Origin: Hirudo medicinalis | Lineage: Eukaryota > Annelida > Clitellata > Hirudinida > Hirudinidae | Assembly: GCA_011800805.1 (NCBI GenBank) | Contig: MPNW01000121.1 | Location: 190,355 to 254,354 of the forward strand | Reading direction: 5' to 3' | DNA: 64,000 nucleotides | Part shown: positions 24,101 to 36,579 of the stretch, piece after piece | Numbering within the stretch: position 1 is the first letter of the stretch | How the letters are laid out: each line of letters opens with the position of its first letter | The notes under the pieces: model-generated | Told to the model about the DNA's origin: nothing | The model's input: only the letters and a program-made list of their open reading frames with translations | The model's database searches: none | Translations under genes and position numbers: made by a program

Positions 24101-25190
24101 AAAACACTGTTCCACAAAATTTATTCTCTTGGCATTTGCCTCACTATTTACTGTCAATAAAATAAATGAAATTCATCTTCTGAACATCATCATTTGATGA
24201 AGCCAAAATCTTACAGGCACAACTATTATAGCAATTAAATAGAGATAGATGAAGGCTCCAGCCTGAGCTGATCACAATCATATGAATGTAATTGGTTTCA
24301 TCTAGAAAAATGTGACCTCTGAGCGTTTTAACTGGCTTCCGAATTTCAATAAATTCTTATGTGCATACCATGTGATCTATATATAATTGCAGGATTACAA
24401 AGTATACTCAAGGATGCAATAAAATATCTTAAAATTAGATTAATCTCTTGAATATTAACTACACATTGAATAATACAACCATCAACATATTAACATTTTG
24501 AATTCTTAAAATAATTCTTCAAAAATAATTTGAAAGTTACATTTTACAGCCAACGACTAGCTTGGTCAATTCAGATAATATTTAATTCATAATGGTGAAT
24601 ACATAATTCACTTGGACATTTTAAATACAATTTATTTGTTGTTTTGACATTATCTATAGCAAAGTGTTGCTTTATAATGTTATACAACTGATTTATTAAT
24701 AGAACATTTGTTTATTGATCATGTAATAACTAATAACATTTTCTAGCTTGAAGGCCTATAATTTATGTTAATTTTTATATTTTTAGCCAACAACAAAACT
24801 TGAGTCCTTAACAGCAAGTAACTTCTACACATTGTATGACATGTATAGTTTACATAACCAGAAATTGTCAAAAATTATTATTTTTGGATTAATATGACAA
24901 GTCTTCACAATAGTTATACTATAAATCACATGCTGTAACTGCAATTCTAGTAAATTATATGCCAATAAATTAAACGTACATCACAAACTAGTTACCAAGT
25001 TACTAAGCAAATTCGCTGACTATATATATATCATAAAACATAATTTCATTTGACATGTTATGTAAAAACTACTTCCTCCAAGATAAAAAGCTATGAAAAC
25101 GAACAAGTATGAACCAAATTGAACCTTCACAGGTTAATCAATATATACAAAAAGCTAATCGCAAAGTGACTTACCCAATCTTTCGACCAT
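21112..25190 (-). CDS. PLEKHF2: Phafin: PH and FYVE domain protein
   Basis: Endosomal adaptor that binds PI3P through a FYVE zinc finger and also carries a PH domain; in vertebrates it acts in early-endosome fusion, receptor traffic and autophagy. Nine exons: 25175-25190, 24086-24150, 23882-24019, 23527-23590, 23084-23209, 22255-22364, 21394-21523, 21237-21325, 21112-21141. They sum to 256 codons (255 aa; human PLEKHF2 is 249). The N-terminus is MVERLVNSEANAKRINFVEQ. The PH domain follows (RQFFLFNDILVYGNI, KSFTVYAATAMEKKEW), then VWVPDSNALICMRC and the FYVE core RRHHCRKCGFVCCNDC with the closing KPVRVCNICFD. The tail is Ser/Asp rich (DNSESSDSD). The first coding exon is only 16 bases. It is head-to-head with CFAP57, about 1 kb apart. 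Two SINE copies sit in introns. Orthology to PLEKHF1 versus PLEKHF2 is judged from the tail and overall match. Confidence 0.95.
21586..21766 (-). mobile_element. tRNA-derived SINE, minus orientation, in a PLEKHF2 intron
   Basis: On the minus strand it starts near GGCGTGCAGGTCGGCCGA. It carries an A-box-like GTCGGCCGAATGG (21746-21758) and a B-box-like GTGTTCGAAACCC (21686-21698) at tRNA-like spacing with a Ser/Leu-type look. A non-tRNA body with AGCGCC repeats follows, ending in GGCGCTATATAAATG, a tail common in invertebrate SINEs. It matches the copy at 22764-22890. Confidence 0.7.
22764..22890 (+). mobile_element. tRNA-derived SINE, plus orientation, 3'-truncated
   Basis: Contains ATTGGCCGAACGGGTTACG (A-box region, 22768-22780) and AGTTCTGAACCCAGCCTG (decayed B box, 22824-22840), then GATAGCGCCCTCGGG. 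It aligns with the head and body of the minus-strand copy at 21586-21766. The typical GCGCTATATAAAT tail is missing, so it is truncated. It lies in the PLEKHF2 intron between exons 22255-22364 and 23084-23209. Confidence 0.65.
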
Positions 25191-26206
25191 TTTCTGCTCA
25201 CAAAAAAAAACAATACAGAGTGGGCGTACAATCCTAGACTAAGTATCGAGAAGAGAATCCACTCATAGGCTAACACAGACTGATTCACCAAGGTTTGATT
25301 TGATGGCTTCCGCTTAATGCAAATCGGCGCTGGAGACTGACTTCAAGATATTCTCTTTACAATACTATCATTATAAGTGACCCTTGAACGATTTGTAAGT
25401 TTTTATTTATTAGAAAATAATTTGCGATTCCGTGCATATGCAAGGGAATATAAGAATCTTACTCAACAATGATAATCAGTCTTAACTCAGGTCATGTGAA
25501 GTTAATGCTTTTCCAAAACATTTGTTACGAATATTTTCACCAGTTACATCAGCTTTATTAAATATTTTAAAAATTAATTATGTATTATGCATGTATTCAT
25601 GCGCAATGAAAAAATTTGTGTTAACGTTTTAACAACTTAACCTTTGTGGGATCACCTGGACAGAATTTAAATTAATAATCTGAAAAACTCATAAAAATAT
25701 TGCTTTTAAGAAATTTGTTCTGTTAAAGCACTTCCTACATTATGGATTTTTTAAAAATGATGGTTACATTTGTAGATAGAGATTGATAGACACAAATATT
25801 GTCACAAGAAATTGTACAAAGTACAATAGTTCGCACTGAACTAAGCAGAAGCAAGGTTTTAATTGTCTAAATAAGAAATTTGAAGCTTCTGTTAAGACAG
25901 ACCACAGGGCAAGTGAAGAAAAAACATTTGGAAACGTTTATTTTTTCATTATTATTATGTTAATGTGATTTAGTGATCACAATCGTTTTGAACAAAATAC
26001 AATAAACAATATATTACTTGGATAACTTTATAATTTTTTTAGTAATTAATAAAATCGTGTAATTAGATTTTAAAATATAAATCATCTGTTTAGCGAATTT
26101 AGCACGCTTAGCTGACGAACTCGTCTCAGCCAATCGCGTAAAGCGTTTCAATCTATTAAACATTAATAGAGTTAGGAGTCGTTGGTTCCGCGTCTCGTTT
26201 GTGAGC
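25191..26206. promoter_or_regulatory. Shared divergent promoter region, PLEKHF2 and CFAP57
   Basis: About 1 kb separates the two start codons, which point away from each other. A CCAAT motif (AGCCAATCG, around 26128-26136) lies about 75 bases upstream of the CFAP57 ATG. No clear TATA box. No convincing RFX X-box was seen by eye. No open frame of note. Confidence 0.4.
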
Positions 26207-29149
26207 ATGGCAATCGTTAAAGCAAAAGCTTACTATAACTTTGGTTTCTCAACGATAAAGAATGGAAACATAAGCTTTATAGACGATGAAGTCATCGTCT
26301 TTCCCTCTGGCACTTGCTGCGTTTTTCAGAACATTGTCGGTAATGTCCAGCAAACCATCAACAGCGGTTCTGGTTCAACTGGAATCACTGCCATGGCTGT
26401 CAGCCCAAACAAGAAATATATTGCATTTTCAGAATGGGTAAATATCCGATAGGACTTAACTACTCCAGTAACAGTCAACGTTAACAATCAATTTGAGTGG
26501 CTTTAGCTTTAGTTATTATGAGATGGGTTTAGGTAAAAGTTTTGATAATGTCTGCAAAGTTAAGCATTAACTTTGGCTGTAAGACGGGCTCCTATTTGAT
26601 GGATCTACGTTTCAAAAAGGGGAGTGACTGCTTACATCGACATTTAACTCTTGTAACTTTGTGACGACTCGACTTTTAAAAGTTTTAAATATAATATTTT
26701 TAGCTTTTCTCCAGATGAATTTGATTAATTGAAAATGCCTGAAGTTTTACTTTCAGCTATGTCTTTACTTTGCATTAGTTTGACACTTCAGTAATTTCAG
26801 GAAGAAGGCAAGGCTCCTTTGCTACTCATTTATGACACTTCAACTTACAGAAGAAAAACATTGCTTTCTCAAAGTATTTTCATCAACTCGACTTACGATG
26901 ATATTACTTTTTCATCCAATTCCAAGTTGCTCGCAGCCATAGCGGCAGGATCCCAGGAATTCCACTTGTTTGTATGGACCTGGGACAGATCGCAACTTGT
27001 TGGGAATTACCAGCTCACGAGCGAAATGTCTATTAATTTTATGTTTTATTCGGTTTGAATCTTTCTCTGATTTTCCCATTTCTTGACCCATGGCTTTAAT
27101 TCATGTAATTTGAAAACAGGTGACATTTTGTCCGTCAGGAAATGAGGTGATGAGTGTGATTGGACCAAATTATCAGCAAGTTTTCCTGCTCCGCGACTTC
27201 GTTATATTTCCGAACTCTGACGCTATTCAACCGCCTATTCAGACATTATCACAAGCTACGTCTGACTCTGACATGCAGATTAATTGTAACTTTTTGTGCC
27301 AGACCTGGTTTGATGCCGAGATCCTCATTTTAGGCACAGATGATAATGTCCTCCTGATATTGGAAGATGACCAAGTTGTGCAGGAAATTAAAGTCTGTAC
27401 AGTTGACGAAGAAGGCTTGGACTCGTAATATTTTAAATGAGTTATAGCACTAAATTGTTACTAAATATATTTATTCGTAATAATAGCCATGAAAGATCCG
27501 AAGACCTTTCAGTATATTCTATTATAGCGGACGAAAAAGGTTTCTGGTGCTCGTGCGGAAAGGTAGCTCTTCATTATTTCGAGAAATCAGAAAATGAAGA
27601 TGAAAATTTTGTCAAGCTGAGAGAACTGAAGGTTGGTTTTTGTGAGCAAATGCTTCTAAGTCTATGAGAAACAACCAACTTGTATCAACAGATGATAATC
27701 AGAATGACCAGAGATGAGATTCTGACCGACATGTGGTCAAGTAATGCTTACTTCAAATGCATCTGTGCAGATCCATCATTCAAGACCATTACTGTCGTAT
27801 CTGACAGCGGACAAGTGTTCTCATGCGACATTCCCGGTGACAGCAAATGGGTGAGTTCAATGAAGACCATGGCACCCATTCTAGTCATTGATGGAACGAA
27901 ACCATAAAAACCACTCTCACAAGATCATTGCTTTGGTAAAGACGATAATGAGTGTTTGTCTTATTACCGATAATGAGTAAGACGAATAGAGAAACATTTG
28001 ACCATACATATTTTTGTTAAAGATGAAGTTATATGTAATCATCTTAATCAGTTTGCAGAGGTGAACTTCACTCGAGTTGTCCCCAATGTTCACACGGACA
28101 TCATCACGGGCATGGACGTGTGCGTGAGGAAGCCTTACATTGCCACCTGCTCATTGGACAAATCGATTAAAATATGGAATTATTTGAACTTGTAAGCTAG
28201 CGAATTATTATTACAATGTTTATTTATTATTATTTACTATTGCCGTCGTTGTACATTATAACTGCTCTCAATTCCAGTCGCTTGCAAGTGTCCAAGCTAT
28301 TTGACGAGCCTCTGTTGAGTTTGTCACTCCATCCTCGAGGGCACATCCTCCTTGTTGGGTTTACGACTTGCCTCAAACTGCTTAACATCTTCTCCGATGA
28401 CATACAATCGTTTAGGGTGTTCCCCATAGCACCTTGCATTGTGGTAAGTGAACCGTGGATAATGAACGAATACATGATGTTGCGAAACTTGATAGAAGTG
28501 GAAACTCATTCAATCATTCAATCACAACCGAAATTATGCGCAATTCGAGAGAGATGGTTTAAACCAAAAGATTTAAACTTACAAAAGTTGAAGATCGACA
28601 GTTTAATTAAGTACACTACGTTTAAAGATCTATTTATCGGTTACATTAGCCGTTTGGAGTTCATCATTTCAGCGAGTTCCAAATTTTAAATGTCGATTGC
28701 GAAAAAGCCTTCCAGTTACGAAGTTCTTCCTCACTGGTTGCGATTGATTCATCTGTGGCTGTAGCTTGTAAGCAGGGTTTCTTATGGGTAGCATCAGTTT
28801 GAGCGCGATCCTGTTTATTTTACATTATTTGTTTTAAGTTTATTCCATCAAATTCATCACTCATGGCGGGAATTACCATGCAGCTTCAGCAGAACATTCA
28901 TGAATATCTAGAACTCGGGAGCTTGGCAAAACATTTGCGTTTAGTATTATTATTATTAGTTAAGGCGAGCAAACATCTGGATTCAAATAAGTTTGGGCAA
29001 TTCTCTTTGCTGACTGCTTACTTGCAACAGTGAATTAAAACCGCATTTTTACAACACTGTTACAGATATTTTTGGTCCTTTTAGATTTTTTTATTTAATC
29101 TTAGACAATCAAATTTAAATTATGATGATGATGATGATTATTGTTATTG

Positions 29150-29193
<44 letters not shown>

Positions 29194-29232
29194 GTTGTTG
29201 TTGTTATGATGATGATGATGATGATGATGATG

Positions 29233-29263
<31 letters not shown>

Positions 29264-32200
29264 NGGAGAATCGACGGCGCTATCCAGCGCTACTGTTGCG
29301 CTCAGTGTCAGAGATTAGGCGCTGTTGATGTTGTTGTTGTTATTAATATTATCATTATTATTATTATTAATATCATTATTATTATTATTATCATTCAATA
29401 AAATGAAACCGTTCCAGTGCCGGTTCGCTCACGAGGGGCACATGTTTGCAGTTGCAAGGCTCAACATCGTTGAAATTTATTCCTGCATAACTTTCCAATT
29501 GGTCTCGTTGTTCAAGACTCATTTGGACATGGTGAGGAGCATGTGTTGGACCGACAACGACGCCAGGATCGTCAGCGCTGGAAGGGATGGAGCCATTTAC
29601 GAGTGGGAGGTGGAGAAATGCTGAACTTTCTTAACGATGTCACGTGGATGTCACTAGCATTTATTTGACCTCATTGCTATTATTAATATTACATGGTAAA
29701 TTGTATGTGTGTCTCATCAGTAGTATTTAAACGCACAAACTGATGTTGAATAAATGTTGAACACAATATTTTATCAACGAGTGGTTGCTGACAACTGTCT
29801 TATCTTCGAGGTCCTAACAGCGAAGAGGTATTCAGAAAGCGTAGTGAAGGGATGCAGCTACTCCAGCATCCTCTTGGATGGGAAAAGCATTTACGCAATT
29901 GGCTCTGATCAGACGATAAAAGAAATTGCCGATTCAACGGTATATGTCCTAGAGTTCATTATTTATAGTCGTAGTGTTTTATTTCAGTCCTCAGCACAAC
30001 TTGACGATTCGGACAATTCATTATTTATTGTAGCAAGATCTCGCTAACTGCTATTTGTTTATTTGTAGTTGTGGTGGATTAAGAGAACATATTTCTTATC
30101 TTATCTAGATAATAACGAGCGTTGCATGCGACTCTACTGAGATGACCCAGATCACAATGACTCACTCAGGGAGAGCCATGTTCATTGGATTGGCCGATGG
30201 ATTCATAAGGTCCATGAGATTCCCGTTGGCAGATCCACCTGATTGGGTGGAGTTACAAGGTCACTGTGGAGCCATAAGAGGAGTGGGTTTGTTGTGCCTG
30301 AGGTTTTACTCAGTACTGTACAAAATTTATAAGTCTCAAACATGATGCAAACAATGTAATCCAGCGATTCTATGTAATACTGCAACACTATTGAAGTGAA
30401 ATTTTAATGCTTGAATCCTGATGAAATGCCATTATTTTGATTAAGCTTTCTAATGATATCTAATTAATTACTGATTAGTCTGCTAATAATTTCTAATAAT
30501 ATCCATTCTTATAATTTCTAGGCATGAACAAGCTAAACAGTCAAAGCTACCAAAACTCTTTAGATAAACATAATCACTGGCTTAAGATTTGGACATTTCA
30601 ATGTTCCCTGACTCAGTAACTTTATAGATTAAACTTAACAAATTAATTACAATATAATCGAATTAAACACGCAGCTGAAAGTGACCTGTGGCGATGAGTT
30701 CCTGGTTTCAGTGGCTGAGGATGCTTCCATCATTGTCTGGAAAATCCTTGATCGAGCTCTCATCGGTCAAAGCAAAGTTGAAAAGCCCTACACCATGGAG
30801 ATATTAGTGCTTCCCCCCGACATTGAAAAGAAAGCAAGAAATTATTCTTTATTATTACTTATTAAAGCTAATTACACTATTATTATTTATTTGTTTCTTT
30901 CTTCTGGAAATTAACTGACATTAATCTTTTTAAATTGTATCTAATTTATTTTTTTAAGATTTAATCATTGTCCATAACAAGACACTTTTTCGACAATTTA
31001 TGTCTTTACATTGGGCTGTAATGTTTGTCAATGTTTTAATTCAACTGTAATCATCATCATCATCAGGACACGACAATCAAGGGCCTGGAGTTGAGAGTGG
31101 AGGAGTTGCAGTCTGAGATTCCATACCAGGTGCTTCAGAAGGACATCAACTACAACGAAACTTTGAGCTCGAAAATGCATCAATTCTTTGCTGAAATGGA
31201 GGTTCTTAAGGAAGAAAACCTGGTAAAACAATTAGTTTAAGATTTTTAAATGTTGAATGACTTTAATCATTTTAAGAAAATCCTCGCGATGAATATTTAG
31301 AGCTGTTAATACTTTACCAATGGAATTTTAATGTCTCACAATTTAAGGCTCTCAGTAAGGAGCAAAAAAGTCTTGAAGAATCTTTTCTTAAGAGCATCGC
31401 AAAGCTTCAGAAGAAATACATGGATATCAACGAAGGAATTGGTCGGTACAAAGATATTTTTAATTAAATTTTTTTTCATTACATTTATTTCCGGACACAG
31501 TAAAGGCAAACTGAGCGATTAATGATTCAACAGCAAAGCTGTAATATTATGTACAAAGGAGCCAGTCACAAAGAAGATAATAGGACCGTTTGCACGAGCA
31601 ATTATTGATGTATTAAATGTATTTAATCAGGACATAAAAAGGTTAATTTACTTTTCCAAGTTTTTGTATTAAGGCAAGTTCACATCTCTTTAATGATTCA
31701 GTTATGCTTTGTTTTCACAGAGACTCAAAACAAGCAAGTCCTGATGACAGAATATGGCAAGTACCAAGAGTTGAAAGACAAAGACACGAGGATGAACAAA
31801 GAATACCATAGGAAGTTGGAGGAACTTGGCAGAAAGATCGACCTTGCAACCAGTAAACTGCTGCAGGCCATTGAACTGAAAAATCTCAAGGTGTCACTTT
31901 GTCATTTTCTTCAATTTAATGACAAGTTTCAGAAACTGTAATTACCGCAAGTTTAAATAATTTTAGTTCTTTAAATCTTTTTAAAAAAGAAGATATAAAT
32001 GTAATTGTTTAATTATCAAGCAATTATTATTTTTGTTTGCTCATCCAATGAAAAAAAAATTAATTGATTTTGTTAGCCTCCTCCAATCAAATACGACTTC
32101 TCAAAAGAATGGGAGGAGATGAAGAGGCAGATTGAAGAGGACAACGACACGAGAATCATGGAGTTTATCGGTGTCTCACAAGATAAACTCAATTCCTTCA

Positions 32201-34078
32201 AAAGCCAAACTTCCCTGCTCAAGGTCAACTCAGATTGTTCGCAGTTGGTTGTGTAACATGTTAATGCCGGAATGAAATTACTTTAATTCCAATGCTACTG
32301 GTTGCTATTGCAACCATGTAGGTGGAGAATTACACGATCAAGAAGAACATCATCTTCCTCAAGAAAGGTGTCGATGAGAACGTCCTGCACGTCTCCAAAC
32401 AACAAAATGAAATCGAAAAACTTCAAGCCAACCTAGAGGGTCTCAAGACCCTCTTTGAAACCCTCAAGAAAAGTGTCCTTGAGAAAGAAAAACGTATCAA
32501 TGAGAAGGTTTGTGAAGTCACAGAAAAGAGATGTGAGGAGATCTTGTGTGAATAATATAATTAATATAATATGATATAACATAATAAAACATAATGTAAT
32601 ATAATAATGATTTGATATGTTACTCAGGAGGAAGTCATGCACGACCTCAGGAAACTAAATCAAAGCCTGGAAAAGTCAGAAGACATATTGGATTTCCGTA
32701 TTCAGGAGTTGAAGAAACATCTCGAATTGAAGAAGACCGAATCTCAGAATTTAAAGTTTTCTATTGAATCTGTGAGCTTGAAATTTTATTTATAAGCGTA
32801 CTTTTGTTCAATGGTCGAATATTTCCTATTCAAAGATGGAGGAGGAGCTGATGAAAATGAGGGATGCCACGTGTTACTTGGAGGAGATGAATTACAAGAT
32901 CACTGATAAGGTCAAGGTCGATACCCAGAAGAAAAAGAGAGTCAAGAGAGAGGTTTCTTTGAAGTTATGGATTTTATTTCAATGATTAATCACAAATAAA
33001 GTTTTAAATTTTAATTTTAATGGAGAACTAATGGAGAATCTCATTAATTACAATAACGGATTTTATTAAAGGATTAACGTGCGCATGTGACATTAGGGAA
33101 CTGTTCACCAAAGCGTTGCTTTTTGTTGCTCTCACTAAGTTGCTGCAAGCCAAGACGAATTACGTGAAGCTGAGGAATGGGATATACGACTGCACAGGTC
33201 TCATCCATAAGAACGAAGATCTGAAGAAGAAAGTTAAGGCACTCCTTGACTCCACCTACGTCGTTGGAAGGGAAGTGGTGAGTTTCAAGGTTTCTTAAAA
33301 TGGATTAAATATTGTTAATTGTATTGATGGATTAATATTATTATTCGTGGATATTTTATATTTAATAGCATCTGTTGCCTAGCATCATTATCAGGAGGAA
33401 CTTTGACAACCATTAAGAAATTGTTTGAAATCTCTATATTACTGAAATGAAGCAGAAAGCATGCAATTGAGGCTTTCAGAATTTTCAGCGTTGCTTATCA
33501 GGATTCTATTTTTGCTTTGGTTGCAGGTTGAGCAAGATCAAATGGACAACAGCAGCCTCTGTGACTTCAATGCACAGCGAGCCCACTTGAAATTGATGGT
33601 TGTTAAGACCAAGAAACAGATGAAGGAGCAGAAACTACTACAGGAACGTAAAGAGTTGAATAACATGCAGGTTGCATATTTCGCACGATAGCGATTTATA
33701 ACTTTTAAACCTGCTTATTCACCAAATTCTTTGTGCAAAACTGAATATCTGTTTACTTTTTGAGAAAAGAAAAACAGCCAGCACATGAACGAACTTGAGT
33801 CGCTGAAGGCAGGATTGAAGAAAGGAAGAGAACAACTGAAACTTCTCTACACCCAGCTCTACATCAGAAGGCCAGACATCAGTGCAAAGCAAATCCAGGA
33901 AATGGTGATGAAGGCCATACCAGACTTCAGACTGCTCGGTCAAGTGGATGAACTTGCCAGAACTATAGAGCTCAATACGCAGCTAATTAGCGACCTGGAG
34001 ATGGAGAACTGCTTCCTGACTGCTGATCTGAAGAAGAACTTTCAGCGTCATTATCACGCTGAGACCTCGGGGAAGTGA
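26207..34078 (+). CDS. CFAP57: Cilia- and flagella-associated protein 57 (WD repeats plus coiled coil)
   Basis: Axonemal protein associated with inner dynein arms in motile cilia. Twenty-one exons with closing phase: 26207-26437, 26801-27052, 27120-27424, 27487-27631, 27692-27850, 28061-28191, 28278-28443, 29418-29609, 29811-29939, 30109-30282, 30675-30833, 31067-31222, 31348-31441, 31721-31890, 32077-32223, 32322-32507, 32628-32771, 32836-32952, 33140-33277, 33527-33670, 33782-34078. Total 1,212 codons (human CFAP57 is 1,250 aa). The first half is WD-like: ITAMAVSPNKKYIAFSEW, MDVCVRKPYIATCSLDKSIK, LSLHPRGHILLVGF, VSAGRDGAIYEWE, YAIGSDQTIKEIADST, MTHSGRAMFIGLADG. The second half is long coiled coil (GLELRVEELQSEI, EYGKYQELKDKD, RIQELKKHLELKK). 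The intron after 30833 appears to use a GC donor. The ATG at 26207 matches the family N-terminus. Confidence 0.94.
29119..29265. repeat. (ATG)n/(ATT)n compound microsatellite
   Basis: Alternating ATG, ATT and GTT runs over about 145 bases in the CFAP57 intron between exons 28278-28443 and 29418-29609, ending at an ambiguous base (29264). A further ATT/GTT run is at 29326-29400. Confidence 0.95.
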
Positions 34079-34196
34079 TTCCAGACTATCAGCTGGAAAT
34101 ATTTGGAGTTATTAGTTTCTGTCATTTCAGAATTTTTTTATGGTTTTGTGTTTTTCATTTTTTTAGCTCACATGCACAAAAGCCGTTATTTTTATG

Positions 34197-34202
34197 AATA
34201 AA
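34197..34202 (+). promoter_or_regulatory. Candidate polyadenylation signal of CFAP57
   Basis: AATAAA about 120 bases after the CFAP57 stop codon, the first such motif downstream. Confidence 0.5.
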
Positions 34203-36579
34203 TTCTTAAAATGATACATAAGTTAATGTTTTAATTTACTTTTTTGAACCTTAAAGAGAGGTGCAGTAATGTTTGTTTTTTTATATCACGATTTTGCTGT
34301 CAAGAAAGGTCTCACTTGAGAGAAATACGTAATGAACGCCAATTTTCTTAGTAGAACATGGGCCTGTGATTAAAAGTGAATAATAAAGTTCATCAGAGCA
34401 CAGTTCATACACAAACATCAAATTCCCGCTCTCAAAAGCTTGATGTTTTGTTTCAGTTTATTACCGAGCAGACCATCGATAATGTATCAGGTGGCAGACA
34501 TTATCAATCGAGTGAATTTTTTGAGCTATTGGCTGGAGTTTTCTGTCTTGAGTTCATTTAAACAGTTAATAAGGTTTGGAATAGATACATGAAGAATTAT
34601 TTTTGTCGAATTATTTGCCTGAGGAACGTAGTTTTGTATGTAGCTGTGAAATCGCAAAGGCTAGATTTGTGCAGGTCGGAGTTTATCCGCAGACTGTTGG
34701 GGGTTCACTAAGAATTCTGTTGCTATGATATCCCAAAGGCTGAGCAGACGATAAGTCAGAATTTATTCGAGGGGGTTAACTAGCTAAAAAATCTATTGCG
34801 AGTTCAACGGCTCGGAATCAGATGATTATTAGGAGCTGGTTCTTCGCCGTGTGGGAAAAACTTTAATAACCGTCGTAATCGTTGGCTTGTTAAGCTGCGA
34901 TCATTATTAGTGAAGGCGAGCCTTGTCGCATGAGCTTGCATAATGCTACAGTTTCATTAGTTTGTTGCGTAGGTCCAAATTGAACTGAGGTGGTTATAAG
35001 TGGTTCGCGGTGGCTAAACTTGTTTATTTCTTACTTAATTGCATGGCCAGATGGTTCGGACGGTTGATTAATATAAGAACATACTAAAAACCAAAGCTGT
35101 GATTTTCACAAATGTTCTTCTCCCTTTTGCCTCCTTATTCATCCAATCATGTTCTACCAGCCTCCTTAAGAGTCACAAAAATTTGATTCTAATCTTAGCT
35201 GATATTTGTTGAGGTTTTTCATGATTCCAAGGATTGGGTATGAATCAATTTCAGAAGGATCAAATTTTATGATAATGTTATTTACAACAATGTAATTTTG
35301 TGAAGAGAGATGATAGAAATAAAGCATGTTTGTTTACTCGAAGGAAGTGAGCAATTAATTGGCAACAGTAACTTTATAAATTATAATAATTCATAATTAA
35401 NNNNNNNNNNNNNNNNNNNNNNNNNNNNNNNNNNNNNNNNNNNNNNNNNNNNNNNNNNNNNNNNNNNNNNNNNNNNNNNNNNNNNNNNNNNNNNNNNNNN
35501 NNNNNNNNNNNNNNNNNNNNNNNNNNNNNNNNNNNNNNNNNNNNNNNNNNNNNNNNNNNNNNNNNNNNNNNNNNNNNNNNNNNNNNNNNNNNNNNNNNNN
35601 NNNNNNNNNNNNNNNNNNNNNNNNNNNNNNNNNNNNNNNNNNNNNNNNNNNNNNNNNNNNNNNNNNNNNNNNNNNNNNNNNNNNNNNNNNNNNNNNNNNN
35701 NNNNNNNNNNNNNNNNNNNNNNNNNNNNNNNNNNNNNNNNNNNNNNNNNAATTATTTGTTAATTTGTGCTAATAAATAAAATAATTACCTGTCATAATAA
35801 TGACAATTTGTTAGTAGATTTTAATAGGACAAAATACGATTAAGATATGTTAGTTTTTATTGAAAAAATTATAATAAAGTTTTCTGTTAAAAGAAATAAT
35901 CTGATAATTCTATTTCCGATTGAATAAAACTGCAATAAATCAATTGACGGGCAATAAGAAGTAGGCCTTGTTTTGATGACCAATCTACTGAATTGATGAT
36001 TCGTTTGTAGTTGACCTATGAGATTTTAATTTCTAAATGTTACATTAATACTCCTAGAAATAGTTCTTATTTATAAATAATTAGTGATAGTCCTAGAGGG
36101 TTTACAGAAGTAGTTTGTGCACGCATCACCCTCTTGCTAAATCTGCTTTCTCTTATTGATGCAATTATGCATAACAAGTAAGAGTCTGTCTCTCAGTCGT
36201 CTGTTGCATACTCACTTACAATAATATTGTTTTATTTCATTTAATGTTTTAATCACCATTGTTTCTCAAGTGAAAGAGAAAAGTATAGTTAATTTCAAGG
36301 AAGTAGTTAAGGTAGTCGGAATAATAAGTGTTTCAACTCACTAGGTTTGGCAGAACTGAATGATGTACGATTGCTCGGATATACTATTTAGAATATTTCG
36401 TTCACTTCGTAATCGGTCTTCTATTTAATAGTTGAGGCGTTCCAAATAAACCATGATACAAGCGCTTGATATAACTCAGTGCCTAATATCGTTTCCAAGC
36501 AATTTAGTTGTGAGGAGTCGGCAAAATCGATCGAGGTGGTCTCTTCGAAGACTTAACTTTTTTAAACATTCACTTTACT
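34203..36579. other. Intergenic region with assembly gap
   Basis: Bases 35401-35749 are N. The rest is AT-rich with no gene or repeat family I can support on either strand. The last part should include the promoter and 5' untranslated region of the MFSD6-like gene. Confidence 0.6.
35401..35749. other. Assembly gap (349 N)
   Basis: Run of N between CFAP57 and the MFSD6-like gene. Confidence 1.

Noticed and set aside
28490..28689. Extension of the CFAP57 exon 28278-28443 through 28689
   Set aside because: The strong GTAAGT donor at 28444 and the exact phase and family match to the exon at 29418 show that the rest is intron.
29122..29328. Open frames across the ATT/ATG microsatellites
   Set aside because: They encode only Met/Ile/Val/Leu runs from the repeats and lie in a CFAP57 intron.
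34376..34561. 61-codon open frame after CFAP57
   Set aside because: No recognisable domain and lies after the likely polyadenylation signal.
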